Positions 44,813 through 54,429 of a DNA stretch of 64,000 nt are shown in pieces. The translations under genes were made by a program, and so were the position numbers. Each line of letters starts with the position of its first letter. The stretch's first letter is position 1. The stretch comes from Prevotella sp. (GTDB taxonomy: Bacteria > Bacteroidota > Bacteroidia > Bacteroidales > Bacteroidaceae): the NCBI GenBank assembly GCA_017470055.1, contig JAFUFD010000060.1, positions 35,392-99,391 of the forward strand, given 5' to 3'. Under the pieces are notes generated by a model. It searched no databases. It was given only the letters and a program-made list of their open reading frames with translations, and was not told where the DNA came from.

Positions 44813-45975
44813 CTCTTAAACAAGTCTTTGATGCCGTCCATATCGAAGGCAAGGGTGAAACGGAGGGTCTGGTCGAGCGGATTACTCTTTGCCGTGGCGA
44901 TGACATAGCCCACATCGAGAGAGAACACGTTCATACGGAAGCCACCACCCACGGTGAAATACTTCAGGTTACCCTTGTTCTCGCTCTGGTGATGATAGCC
45001 TGCACGGATAGAGAACTGGTCGTGGTAAGTATACTCCGCACCCACGCTCCACTGTATCTCCTGCAGTTCCTCCTTGAAGCCACCAGGGGCATCATGGAAA
45101 CTCTTGAAGATACCTGCGATAGAACCGATATCATTGTATTTCTCCAGGACACGCTGCTCATAGTCCTCCTTCGACTCACCCTCCTCCTGTTTAGGAACGG
45201 TAGGCACCAAGAGTTTATTGGCATCCGCGGCGATAGAGATACGGTTATACTCGTCGATAGGTATCATCAGCGAGGCACCCAGTCGAAGGTTTGCCGGCAG
45301 GAAGTTGGAACGGTCGTCGCCAAAGTAGGTGATCTTACTACCTACGTTCGAGATATTCATACCCAGTCCCAACTGGCATTCACGCTGACCCATATTGAAA
45401 AAGTTATTATAGTAGAAAGCAAGGTCAGCGGCGAAGGCAGAGGCAGGAGAGGCATCCTCCGAATAGTCGTAACGCAGGTCGCTATACAGCCAGCGGATGG
45501 CGGCGGCAAGGGAGAATTTCTCACTAAGCATCAACGAGTAGGCAACATCCAGCGACATCTCATAAGGCTTCACCGTCATGGCGTTATCATCCATCGACGT
45601 CATCACCTCACCTAACGAGAAATAGCGGAGGGAACCCGATATTGCCGAGTAGTCGCCAATACGATAGTAGCCAGCAACGTAGGCGAGGCTGATGTCATTG
45701 ACCAACTGGCGCAGCCAAGGAGTATAGTTCAGCGCAATACCAGCACGGCTGATGCAGAACGGATACTTGGCAGGGTTCCAGTATTGTGAGTTGACATCCG
45801 GATCGGTAGCGGCGCCCACGTCACCCATACCTGCGGCACGGGCATCAGGGGCAATAGTCTGCGACACCACCGCATGCTCGATAGGATTGAACTGGCTCTT
45901 CGTATCCTGCGCCTGCACCGTGAGGGCGGCGAGCAGGAGTACGACGGTCGTATATATCTTATTTGCTTTCATCAT
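44809..45975 (-). CDS. porV: Type IX secretion outer-membrane protein PorV (LptO)
   Basis: The 388-residue protein has a signal peptide ending TVQAQ, then the conserved PorV opening PIEHAVVSQTIAPDARAAGM-like block and a FadL-type beta-barrel. PorV carries substrates from the type IX translocon to the PorU attachment complex. Two adjacent ATGs are possible (45975, 45972). It lies 21 bases after porU. Confidence 0.9.
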   Translation of the reverse strand: MMKANKIYTTVVLLLAALTVQAQDTKSQFNPIEHAVVSQTIAPDARAAGMGDVGAATDPDVNSQYWNPAKYPFCISRAGIALNYTPWLRQLVNDISLAYVAGYYRIGDYSAISGSLRYFSLGEVMTSMDDNAMTVKPYEMSLDVAYSLMLSEKFSLAAAIRWLYSDLRYDYSEDASPASAFAADLAFYYNNFFNMGQRECQLGLGMNISNVGSKITYFGDDRSNFLPANLRLGASLMIPIDEYNRISIAADANKLLVPTVPKQEEGESKEDYEQRVLEKYNDIGSIAGIFKSFHDAPGGFKEELQEIQWSVGAEYTYHDQFSIRAGYHHQSENKGNLKYFTVGGGFRMNVFSLDVGYVIATAKSNPLDQTLRFTLAFDMDGIKDLFKR

Positions 45976-45996
45976 CTAACAAAACGTTTGGTCTAT

Positions 45997-48900
45997 CTAT
46001 TTATTGCTTATAATAATGATTTTCTTCGCCTTAGAACTCTGGCTGGAGCCGTCGCTGCTGATACGTACCCGATAGAGGTAGACACCAGTATGTAGTCTGC
46101 GCCCGCCGTCAACACAGAGATCCCAGTTGATGGTATAACTGTTGTCGTAAGGAGTACCATGCTCCTCATGCTGCCAGAGGTGATGACCTGCCATGTCGAA
46201 GATATCAAGGATGATATCCATATTACTACCAATACGGTCATGGATAATGCGGAACCCTGTTGTCGTCGTGGCAGGATTCTGGGTACACTCCACATCGAAG
46301 AAGGTGGGTGAGGCTTTTCTCGACACCTTAAAGTTCAGTTCACTCGTCGTTGAGTTGTTCAGCACATCCCAAGCACGGAACTGCAAGCGATGCGGTCCCT
46401 CGCTGAGTTCCGGAATGCTAAAGCCTACCACGCCATTGGTATAACTGCCAAAGTCATACTGGAAGTAGTCGTTAAGCGTATAGGTTCGTGACAGTTCCCC
46501 ATCGATAACCAGTTGCAGGTCATGTCCGATACCATTACCTGTCGAGTTGATACCATTAGGATCGGCTATCTCAGCAATGAAGTATGGGGTAGGATTCACC
46601 ACACCGCCATCCATAAAGGAGTTGCTGTTCAGATAGCAGAAGACAGCAGGACCCTCCTGGTCATCACCGCCACTGCCAGAGCCTCCGAAGGTCAGTTTAT
46701 CCGTATAGCCGTTAGCCTCCTCGTCCCTCTGCTCATTGACAGCATAGACATTGATAAGCCCCGTTCCATCGGAATAACTGATATCACGCGGTACGACAAA
46801 AGAGAACGAGAACTTACCCTCACGCACATTGTCGCTACCCTGGAAGAGTGTCTTGTCACGGGCAGTATAGACAAATGCCGTCCCTGCCTCGGAGGTGTCG
46901 TTGCGACGACAGGTTATCTCCTCTGCCGCATCACGAACGATGGCTGTCATCTCCCCATTAAACTGGTCGTTGACTTGTCCGGAGCCATTATCTATATGAC
47001 CTGCCACATGGACTGTAGAGCCTGCGCTGATCTGCAAGGGGGCAGTCAGGGCGGCAATGCTCTGATGGTTGATAGAGTCGATGACAACAGGTGTGGTGGG
47101 CAGGGCAAGCGCAAGGGCGGGATCACCCAGCAACGTGTATTGTAACTTATTTGCCGTCTGGTCGCTTCCTGTCTGGATCAGATCGTTCTTCGCCAGTCGT
47201 ACCGCCTCCCCAATAGGGACACGTTGACCGTTCTTAGTCGCCAGCACATAGCGGGTAAAGGCGAGGTTCATCAGGCGGTTGTACGACTGATATACCGTAC
47301 GTGTCGTTCCAAAGAAAGCGATGGCTCCACCTTTATCGTTCAAGATGGCAGCCTCACCAATATTCTCCTCCTGTCCGTCAAATGCCATGATATCACAAGA
47401 GGCGGTAACCCATAATGGCAGATGGGACGATACCGAGGTCTTGAAATCCTCACGGAGCAGCACATACTCATGGGAGAAAGCGCCAGGACCGCCATGGCCA
47501 GAATAGTTCATGATGAGGGCACCATTCGTCATCTGCTGCTTGAGCAGACGTGTCACATCGGGGTATCTGTTACCTGTGGCAGAGGAGGTACGGGGATAGG
47601 CATCCCACATCACTCGCTTCACCTGCAAGGCAGGCTGTAACTGCTCCACCAGATTGGCAACGGCTTGGGCATCCTTCATGTGTTGGTTCTCATTACCGTC
47701 GTCTCCCATGACGCAGACGACATTCTGCCATGCGCCTGCCTCCTCATTGAGGACATACTTCTCTATCTTATCGACCATGATAGCAGCCTGGTCAGCCGTA
47801 CGGACAGGGAAGCGTCCTACGGCGACATCGGGCTTGTCGGTTTGCAGCATACTGCCTCCCTCATTATCATCAAGCATACAGAAATAGTCGTCACTGACAT
47901 AGCAGTCAGTCTTGCTAAAGGAGTTATCACTCTCATAGCAGAGCAGGAAATCATCTGGTGTCTCGTTTCTCCAGGAAGATGTCAGCATACGATTATCCCA
48001 TGCGCCATCACCGAACAGCGCCAGGTATTTCGGCATATCCGCCTCTGTCGCAGCACGGTCATAAAGCATCTTCAGGTAACGACGGTAGGCATTAGCGTCT
48101 GGCGTACCACTGCTAAACTCATTGAACAATTCGTCGGCGGGGACGATACGGACACGCAGGTTGTCATTCGTCTCATGGATGGTCTTCAGACGCTCTGCCT
48201 GCTTGGCAAGTTTTCCACTGGCGGGAATAATGATCACCATATCGACAGCCTCATCGGCGTGATGGTCTTGAGGGGTAATCACACCCACATATTCTGGTGC
48301 GGGGAAACTCTCTGCCGATAAGTCGGGAGCCGCCTTGGGCGACTCGCAATAAAGGGAGATATAGTCAAGGCGCACCGTGGCTTGACTATTGGCAGGCTGT
48401 ATCCTGACCGTATTATTTGCCTGCAGGTTATCAACGGTAAAGGTCTGGCTGCCAGTACGCATGGCATCATAGGTACCACAGGAAGGCACGGAGATTGTCC
48501 CCGCCACACTGCCATTCACACTGACAGAGACGGACGTGGCAAGATCGGAAGAGACGACAACGGTGACAGAGCCTTTCGAAGAGCCGCCAGAGCATGTGAG
48601 GGTATAGTCGCCATGACCACCTCCTGTCAGTTTAGTGGCGTCATAGAGGTTACGTCCTCCCGTAAACCAAGCATAGTCGTCCACCTCATAGAGGGTGTTA
48701 TAATCATCCTCCGAAGGATAATAGGCAGCCAAGAACTCCTCCTGACTGACGGTCAGAGGCTCTCCCTCCTGCTCTGTCAGGAAGTAATAGCCATAGTTTG
48801 AATAGGGATTGCGGATGCGCTGATGCCGCTCGCTCCAGGTGACAGGTCCCACCGCATGGAAAAGGCGACGCCCTCCAACCGTACAGGTCGGAACCTCCTG

Positions 48901-49530
48901 CAGGTCATCCGTCGCTTTCAGATAGTCGGCTGTCAACCGCTCGGGTTGCATACCACCTCCATAGCCATAGACTCTCACCTTATTACTATTAGAGAAACCT
49001 GCCTGCCTGATCAACTCATCAGAAAGATGGTAGACACCTGTCGCGGGGATTCGTATCTTCACCCAAGTGCCATTCTGCAACACGGAATGATCCGCATAAC
49101 GATCATCGCTGCCTGCCCGCTGTGAGGCTCTCCTATTAGCAACAGCCTTGGGCTTCACCTTGAGCATGAAACTCACCAACTTCTGGTATCTCTTGTTGCG
49201 ATAGACCAAGGGGACAAAAGAGACCTCCAAGACCCCTTTCTTACGAGAGACACTAATCTGTTGGTTGACTTTTGGCAGTCGGGGAAGTTCCTCATTGGTG
49301 ATCTGCTTGTATTGCTTGACATCCGCATCACTCATGGGAATGAACTCCGGATACTCGATGCTGACAGAATAAGTGGAATCCGCATAGTTGTCGTATAGGG
49401 GAATGGCATAAGAGACCACAGGCAATACAGAGTCAACCTTGACCTGCGGTGCCGTCAAGTTATAGAAACGCTGTGCTCCTATACCCAGACAGGAAAGCAA
49501 CAGACACAGACTCAGTATAATCTTCCTCAT
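45997..49530 (-). CDS. porU: Type IX secretion sortase PorU
   Basis: The 1177-residue protein has a signal peptide, a long N-terminal beta region, a C25 gingipain-like peptidase domain (His in NYSGHGGPGAFSHE, Cys in WVTASCDIMAFDG) and Ig-like domains, ending in a C-terminal-domain-like tail (GVYLYRVRISSDG). PorU removes the C-terminal signal of type IX cargo and attaches it to A-LPS. The start directly follows the FAH-family gene stop. Confidence 0.93.
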   Translation of the reverse strand: MRKIILSLCLLLSCLGIGAQRFYNLTAPQVKVDSVLPVVSYAIPLYDNYADSTYSVSIEYPEFIPMSDADVKQYKQITNEELPRLPKVNQQISVSRKKGVLEVSFVPLVYRNKRYQKLVSFMLKVKPKAVANRRASQRAGSDDRYADHSVLQNGTWVKIRIPATGVYHLSDELIRQAGFSNSNKVRVYGYGGGMQPERLTADYLKATDDLQEVPTCTVGGRRLFHAVGPVTWSERHQRIRNPYSNYGYYFLTEQEGEPLTVSQEEFLAAYYPSEDDYNTLYEVDDYAWFTGGRNLYDATKLTGGGHGDYTLTCSGGSSKGSVTVVVSSDLATSVSVSVNGSVAGTISVPSCGTYDAMRTGSQTFTVDNLQANNTVRIQPANSQATVRLDYISLYCESPKAAPDLSAESFPAPEYVGVITPQDHHADEAVDMVIIIPASGKLAKQAERLKTIHETNDNLRVRIVPADELFNEFSSGTPDANAYRRYLKMLYDRAATEADMPKYLALFGDGAWDNRMLTSSWRNETPDDFLLCYESDNSFSKTDCYVSDDYFCMLDDNEGGSMLQTDKPDVAVGRFPVRTADQAAIMVDKIEKYVLNEEAGAWQNVVCVMGDDGNENQHMKDAQAVANLVEQLQPALQVKRVMWDAYPRTSSATGNRYPDVTRLLKQQMTNGALIMNYSGHGGPGAFSHEYVLLREDFKTSVSSHLPLWVTASCDIMAFDGQEENIGEAAILNDKGGAIAFFGTTRTVYQSYNRLMNLAFTRYVLATKNGQRVPIGEAVRLAKNDLIQTGSDQTANKLQYTLLGDPALALALPTTPVVIDSINHQSIAALTAPLQISAGSTVHVAGHIDNGSGQVNDQFNGEMTAIVRDAAEEITCRRNDTSEAGTAFVYTARDKTLFQGSDNVREGKFSFSFVVPRDISYSDGTGLINVYAVNEQRDEEANGYTDKLTFGGSGSGGDDQEGPAVFCYLNSNSFMDGGVVNPTPYFIAEIADPNGINSTGNGIGHDLQLVIDGELSRTYTLNDYFQYDFGSYTNGVVGFSIPELSEGPHRLQFRAWDVLNNSTTSELNFKVSRKASPTFFDVECTQNPATTTTGFRIIHDRIGSNMDIILDIFDMAGHHLWQHEEHGTPYDNSYTINWDLCVDGGRRLHTGVYLYRVRISSDGSSQSSKAKKIIIISNK

Positions 49531-50148
49531 TTACTTACAATTGAATTCCAACACTTTACGCTCTTCCAACCACCCTTCCAAATGGTCGTCGATATGAACA
49601 GGACCTACTCCCACAGGGGTTCCAGTATAGAGCAAATCACCCGTCTTCAGCGTGAAGAACTGCGAGATATAGGCTATCAACTCATCTACTTTGTAGAGCA
49701 TATCACTCGTACAACCCTCCTGCACGGTCTGACCGTTGATGTCGAGGTGGAAATGAATCGCCTGTATATCCCGAAACTTCTCGATGCCGACCCACTCACC
49801 AATGACGGCGGAGCCATCGAAGCCTTTGCATATCTCCCAGGGATGCCCCTGCTGGCGAGCCTCCTGCTGCCAGTCACGTGCCGTGAAGTCGATACCTACC
49901 GTCACCGCATCATAATAGCGATGGGCAAAACGATCGGGAATACTCTTCCCCAGTCGACAGATACGTACCACCAGTTCCGTCTCATAATCCACCCGCTCAC
50001 TCCAGTCGGGGATGAAGAAGGGTTTGTGGTCCTTCAACAAGGCAGAGTCAGCCTTTGTGAAAATCACAGGCTTCTCTGGTTTATATAACGCTCCATCCAA
50101 CTCTTTATTGTGTTGGATATAGTTCATGCCAACAGCGAATATCTTCAT
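49531..50148 (-). CDS. Fumarylacetoacetate hydrolase family protein
   Basis: The 205-residue protein is of the short FAH type, with FTARDWQQEARQQGHPWE, KGFDGSAVIGEWV and GDLLYTGTPVGVGPV. The acidic metal ligands appear in the VDYETELVVRI segment. Members act as acylpyruvate hydrolases or oxaloacetate decarboxylases. It leads the porU-porV-ispF unit from a divergent promoter. Confidence 0.9.
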   Translation of the reverse strand: MKIFAVGMNYIQHNKELDGALYKPEKPVIFTKADSALLKDHKPFFIPDWSERVDYETELVVRICRLGKSIPDRFAHRYYDAVTVGIDFTARDWQQEARQQGHPWEICKGFDGSAVIGEWVGIEKFRDIQAIHFHLDINGQTVQEGCTSDMLYKVDELIAYISQFFTLKTGDLLYTGTPVGVGPVHIDDHLEGWLEERKVLEFNCK

Positions 50149-50168
50149 ATCATTTGCTTTTTATGCTG

Positions 50169-50206
50169 CAAAGATAATCATTTTATGGAAAAAATCATTA
50201 TCTTTG
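50169..50206. promoter_or_regulatory. Palindromic divergent promoter
   Basis: Minus-strand TATCTTTG (50169-50176, toward the FAH gene) and plus-strand TATCTTTG (50199-50206) form the ends of a 16-bp inverted repeat with one mismatch and a 6-base centre. Both genes start within 8-21 bases of their -7 box. Confidence 0.72.
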
Positions 50207-50214
50207 CAACAAGT

Positions 50215-51198
50215 ATGACAAAAATGTTGCTTACATTATGTCTGATACTCGTTGGAATATCGGACACCTACGCTCAGCGGGACACCCGTTGCATGGACTT
50301 CATGGGTATTCCTCTGGAAGGTCCCGTTGACTCCTTTGTCGTGGCATTGAAAGAGAAAGGCTTTACGGAATGGGGCAACTCTGACGACCTGGAGGACCTC
50401 TTTTTCCGTGGGAACTATTATGGGATACGCGCCAAGGTGATGGTAAATGTGCAACTGACTACCCGCTTCGTGCAATCGGTCTACGTGACGATAGGTCCTT
50501 ATCGCACCAAGGAGATGCTTTCACGCAACCACACCTATTTCCTCAACAAGTTAGAGAAAGAGTACGGAGGGTTCGTCACACGAGGAGGAGCAGACTATTT
50601 CTTTGGAACCTATGGGGACATCAAAGTGTCAGAAACCCAGAACAACAGCGGGACAACCGACCTGAACTTTTTCTACATGCCCTCCACACCTTATTATAAA
50701 GACGCCATACTATTAGGACTGAAAGGACATGTGCAGGAGGTCATCACAGAGAATGCGGTGGCTGAGAATCCGATGGAGCGTTTCGCCAAGAACGGGAAAA
50801 TGGAGAACCCTGACATCACCGAGCGACAGTATGACACCTATGGCTATTTGAGACAAGGAAAGATGCTGGAGAGGACGGGCATGAGTGTCATCGACTATGA
50901 GTACGACAAGAGGAACCGCCTGGTGAAACGGACATTGACGAATAAGGCAGTCAATATCACGTATGTCAATGAGTATATCTACGACGACAATGACGAGATA
51001 CTGAACCTCAGCCAGAAAGTGTATGACGAGACGAACGAGTGCGTGATGTCCATCAACATGCGCAACAACTACGAGGCACATGACGATGTGGGCAACTGGA
51101 CCCGCAACGCCTTGAGCATCGTCTATTGGGAGAAAGACGCACAGAGCCAGTCGACCAATGTCACCCAGACCCGCAAGATCAGATATTGGGAAGAATAA
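50215..51198 (+). CDS. Secreted protein with YD-repeat-like C-terminus, unknown function
   Basis: The start chosen is ATG 50215, which begins a signal peptide (MTKMLLTLCLILVGISDTYAQ) 8 bases after the -7 box; a longer frame upstream crosses the promoter. Residues 25-170 form an alpha/beta domain (DFMGIPLEGPVDSFVVALKEK) seen in other Prevotella exported proteins. The C-terminal third has Tyr/Asp turns (YDTYGYLRQG, YEYDKRNRLVKR) like Rhs/YD repeats. No function can be assigned. Confidence 0.75.
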   Translation: MTKMLLTLCLILVGISDTYAQRDTRCMDFMGIPLEGPVDSFVVALKEKGFTEWGNSDDLEDLFFRGNYYGIRAKVMVNVQLTTRFVQSVYVTIGPYRTKEMLSRNHTYFLNKLEKEYGGFVTRGGADYFFGTYGDIKVSETQNNSGTTDLNFFYMPSTPYYKDAILLGLKGHVQEVITENAVAENPMERFAKNGKMENPDITERQYDTYGYLRQGKMLERTGMSVIDYEYDKRNRLVKRTLTNKAVNITYVNEYIYDDNDEILNLSQKVYDETNECVMSINMRNNYEAHDDVGNWTRNALSIVYWEKDAQSQSTNVTQTRKIRYWEE

Positions 51199-51201
51199 AC
51201 A

Positions 51202-51237
51202 AAAAAGCGCTGACTCCATCATGAGCCAGCGCTTTTT
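51202..51237. terminator. Bidirectional terminator between secreted-protein gene and tsf
   Basis: A perfect 11-bp stem (51202-51212 with 51227-51237) with a 14-base loop is flanked by T runs on both strands between convergent genes. Confidence 0.9.
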
Positions 51238-51255
51238 ATATATTAGATATAGATA

Positions 51256-52254
51256 TTACTCTGCAACGAGTGTGAAACGCTTGAAGTCTACGATCTTCAG
51301 TTCCTTGTCCTGCTGGGCAAGCCACTGTGATACGGTAGCCTTGTCGCCTTCACCAAACTGGAACTCCTGATCAACGAGACAGTTCTCTTTCAAGAACTTC
51401 TGTACACGACCCTTGGCGATGTTCTCAATCATATTGGGATTCAGGGTAGCAGCCTTCTCAGCGGCAGCCTTCTCCTTCAACTCACGAGCCTCCTTAGCCT
51501 GCTCCTCAGTCAGCCAGCCCTTCTTGATGTTGCTCTCGATGTGATCCTCGGAGTCAACCAAGTTAGGATTGATACCAGCCTTCTTCAGGACAACCTCAAC
51601 GTACTTCTCAACCTGCTCGAGTTTTGTCTTCTCAACAGCAGTCTTGTACTCCTCGTCAAGAATCTTCTGGTCTACCTTCTCTGCGTCAAGAGCAACGGGC
51701 TTCATAGCAGCCACCTGCATGGCGATCTTGTGACCAATCTCAGAGGCAGCCTTGTTCAACTGTACCATAGTAGCGAGGGTGTGCTTACCCATGTGGTCGT
51801 AAACCTCAATATTCTCGCCTTCCAGTACGTTGTAGCCGTCCAACTCCATCTTCTCACCAGTGATACCAGAACGCTGGGTGACAGCATCCTGTACCTTCTG
51901 ACCATCAGCAAGAGTCAACTCCTTTACAGCCTCAATATCCTTCGCCTTAGCAGCGATGGCAGCGTCGAGAATGTTCTGGGTCAGTGCGATAAAGTCAGCA
52001 CCATTGGCAACGAAGTCGGTCTCACACTTCAAGGCGATAGTAGCGGCGAAGCCGTCAACAGCCTTTACGAGTACACAACCATTGGATGTCTCACGGTCGC
52101 TACGCTTGGCAGCGATGGCAAGTCCACGCTCACGGAGCAGTTCCTTAGCCTTGTCGAAGTCGCCCTCTGCCTCGGTCAATGCCTTCTTCACGTCAGCAAG
52201 ACCAGCACCAGTCATAGCGCGAAGTTTCTTGATATCGTCTATTGAAATAGCCAT
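51256..52254 (-). CDS. tsf: Elongation factor Ts
   Basis: The 332-residue protein has a UBA-like N-terminus (IDDIKKLRAMTGAGLADVKKAL) with the TDFVAN motif and two dimerisation subdomains. It recycles EF-Tu-GDP. It is longer than E. coli EF-Ts (283 residues) through insertions in the C-terminal half, as usual in Bacteroidota. It lies 45 bases after rpsB. Confidence 0.96.
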   Translation of the reverse strand: MAISIDDIKKLRAMTGAGLADVKKALTEAEGDFDKAKELLRERGLAIAAKRSDRETSNGCVLVKAVDGFAATIALKCETDFVANGADFIALTQNILDAAIAAKAKDIEAVKELTLADGQKVQDAVTQRSGITGEKMELDGYNVLEGENIEVYDHMGKHTLATMVQLNKAASEIGHKIAMQVAAMKPVALDAEKVDQKILDEEYKTAVEKTKLEQVEKYVEVVLKKAGINPNLVDSEDHIESNIKKGWLTEEQAKEARELKEKAAAEKAATLNPNMIENIAKGRVQKFLKENCLVDQEFQFGEGDKATVSQWLAQQDKELKIVDFKRFTLVAE

Positions 52255-52299
52255 AATCTTTTACTTTTTTCTTTTATTCATTAATTCGTAATCTCGAGA

Positions 52300-53172
52300 T
52301 TATTCTGCAGCAGGCGCAGCCTCTTCCTCAGCCTTAGGAGCCTCCTCTACAGGAGCCTCAGCGGGTGCCTCTACAGGTGCTTCAGCAGCAGTCTTGCGGG
52401 GCTTACGGGCAGCACGCTTGGGCTTTGCCTCTTCTGCCTCTGCCTCAGCCTGTGCGTCAGCAGCCTTCTCGTCAGCCTTCTCAACCTTGCGCTCCTCAAG
52501 ACCCTCGGTGATAGCCTCACAGCAAGCGGCGAGAATGGTCTCAACGCTGTCTTTGGCATCATCATTAGCGGGGATGACGAAGTCGATGTTGTTAGGATCT
52601 GAGTTAGTATCTACGATACCGAATACGGGGATACCCAGACGGTTTGCCTCACGAACGGCGATCTGCTCCTTCAATACGTCAACGACGAAGAGAGCGGAAG
52701 GCAGACGTGTCAAGTCAGCGATAGAACCGAGGTTCTTCTCCAACTTAGCACGCTGACGGGTAATCTGCAGCAACTCACGCTTAGAAAGGTTAGCGTAGGT
52801 ACCGTCCTGCATCAGTTTGTCGATGTTCGCCATTTTCTTAACGGCCTTGCGGATAGTCGGGAAGTTGGTCAACATACCACCCGGCCAGCGCTCAATAACA
52901 TAAGGCATGTTCACGCTGGCAGCCTTGTCAGCGATGATTTCCTTAGTCTGTTTTTTAGTAGCGACGAACAGGATTTTCTTACCACTCTTGGCAATCTGCT
53001 TCAGGGCGTCTGCAGCCTCGTCAATCTTAACTACAGTCTTGTGGAGGTCAATGATATGGATACCGTTACGCTCAGTATAGATATACTGTGCCATAGCAGG
53101 GTTCCACTTACGTTTCAGGTGACCGAAATGACAGCCAGCCTGCAATAACTGATCAAAATTAGTTCTAGCCAT
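52300..53172 (-). CDS. rpsB: 30S ribosomal protein S2 with Ala/Glu/Lys-rich C-terminal extension
   Basis: The S2 core (residues 1-225, FGHLKRKWNPAMAQYIY, RWPGGMLTNF, DTNSDP) is normal. From about residue 226 to 290 there is a low-complexity extension of Ala, Glu, Pro and Lys with a basic patch KPKRAARKPRKT. The extension would leave the ribosome surface and its role is unknown. The gene follows a 171-base structured leader. Confidence 0.96.
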   Translation of the reverse strand: MARTNFDQLLQAGCHFGHLKRKWNPAMAQYIYTERNGIHIIDLHKTVVKIDEAADALKQIAKSGKKILFVATKKQTKEIIADKAASVNMPYVIERWPGGMLTNFPTIRKAVKKMANIDKLMQDGTYANLSKRELLQITRQRAKLEKNLGSIADLTRLPSALFVVDVLKEQIAVREANRLGIPVFGIVDTNSDPNNIDFVIPANDDAKDSVETILAACCEAITEGLEERKVEKADEKAADAQAEAEAEEAKPKRAARKPRKTAAEAPVEAPAEAPVEEAPKAEEEAAPAAE

Positions 53173-53216
53173 TTTGCTTTTTCTTTTTATTTGTTTACTT
53201 TCTTTTTAATTCTTTT

Positions 53217-53318
53217 AGTCGCTTACGCTTGGTAAAAGCACTAAAGCAACTACTTGTTAGAATCAGCCAGTGGGTAATTATAGTTAATAGTGACTATAGT
53301 AATTATAAGTCCCACCAG
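53217..53318 (-). promoter_or_regulatory. Structured leader of rpsB
   Basis: On the minus strand CTGGTGGG (53318-53311) pairs with CCCACTGG (53274-53267), and AGTTGCTT (53251-53244) pairs with AAGCGACT (53224-53217), each with one or two G-U pairs. Both lie in the 171-base gap between rpsI and rpsB. An autoregulatory site for S2 is plausible but unproven. Confidence 0.5.
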
Positions 53319-53343
53319 TTTAGATACTAAACGTAGTCCAGTA

Positions 53344-53730
53344 TTAACGCTTACTGAACTGGAAGCGACGACGAGCCTTGGGCTGACCTGGCTTCTTACG
53401 CTCAACCTCACGAGAGTCGCGGGTGAGGAAGCCCTGTACCTTCAGTGCCTTCTTGTCATCAGCATTCACCTTCACCAGTGCACGGGCAATAGCGAGGCGG
53501 AGTGCCTGACTCTGACCTGTGAAACCACCACCGTCAAGGTTTGCCTTGATGTCGTATTTCTCAGCCACCTCAAGCAGGTTCAGCGGCTGCTTAACCACGT
53601 ACTGCAGGATAGCAGAAGGGAAATACTCGGTTAAATCCTTCTTGTTGATCGTGATCTTACCTGTACCTTCGCTCAGATAAACGCGTGCTACAGAACTCTT
53701 ACGACGACCGATTGCATTAATTACTTCCAT
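53344..53730 (-). CDS. rpsI: 30S ribosomal protein S9
   Basis: The 128-residue protein has NAIGRRKSSVARVYL, the GGGFTGQSQALRLAIARAL block and the basic C-terminal end RRRFQFSKR that reaches the P-site tRNA. It follows rplM by 7 bases. Confidence 0.97.
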   Translation of the reverse strand: MEVINAIGRRKSSVARVYLSEGTGKITINKKDLTEYFPSAILQYVVKQPLNLLEVAEKYDIKANLDGGGFTGQSQALRLAIARALVKVNADDKKALKVQGFLTRDSREVERKKPGQPKARRRFQFSKR

Positions 53731-53737
53731 CTTCTAT

Positions 53738-54205
53738 TTATTTATACTGGTTAATATCAATTGCTTTTGGTTTCTGAGCCTCATGCTTGTGCTCAGTGCC
53801 ATTGTAAATATAAAGGTTATTAAGCAGGCTGCGTCCCAGAGGACCTTTTGGCAGCATGCCCTTGACAGCGTGCTTCAGGAAACGCTCAACGCCATAGGGA
53901 GTCTTACGCAACTCGGCGGGAGTGCTGAAACGCTGACCACCAGGATAACCAGTATAACGGGTGTATACCTTGTCAGTCTCTTTCTTGCCAGTGAATTTCA
54001 CTTTAGCGGCATTGATGATGATTACGTTGTCTCCACAATCCTGGTTAGGAGTGAAGTTGGGTTTGTACTTTCCGCGAATCAGTTTCGCAACCTTAGAAGC
54101 AAGGCGGCCAACTACCTGATCGGTAGCGTCGATAACCACCCATTCTTTCTGCTCACGGGCGGCTTCCTTTGATACGGAAATGGTCTTGTAACTTAAAGTG
54201 TCCAT
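53738..54205 (-). CDS. rplM: 50S ribosomal protein L13
   Basis: The 155-residue protein has VVGRLASKVAKLIRGK, YTGYPGG, and the MLPKGPLGR signature. It is the first gene of the rplM-rpsI-rpsB-tsf unit and has a leader of about 190 bases. Confidence 0.97.
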   Translation of the reverse strand: MDTLSYKTISVSKEAAREQKEWVVIDATDQVVGRLASKVAKLIRGKYKPNFTPNQDCGDNVIIINAAKVKFTGKKETDKVYTRYTGYPGGQRFSTPAELRKTPYGVERFLKHAVKGMLPKGPLGRSLLNNLYIYNGTEHKHEAQKPKAIDINQYK

Positions 54206-54412
54206 TTTTACTTTTAATTTTTACTACTAAAAAACATTTACTTTTCTCTTATACACAAACGACACCACGGCAGAGAGTCTAACGCTCCGCAGCAGTCTAA
54301 CGTTCGGTTGAAATGCGATTCACTAACCACTGCGCCCGGCCAAAGACACTGCTATTAACACGCATCCCACGGGGATTCTAAGTCTCTCCCCAATAATCGG
54401 ACTGCAAAGGTA
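54206..54412 (-). promoter_or_regulatory. rplM promoter and long structured leader
   Basis: A minus-strand TACCTTTG (54405-54412) sets a leader of about 190 bases before rplM. It contains a GGGGA/TCCCC hairpin (54371-54391), a G+C-rich middle, and two AGTCTAACG copies 18 bases apart (54276 and 54294). The length and G+C-rich structure are unusual for this genome and suggest ribosomal-protein autoregulation. Confidence 0.5.
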
Positions 54413-54429
54413 CGGCTTTTCTCTTGAAT

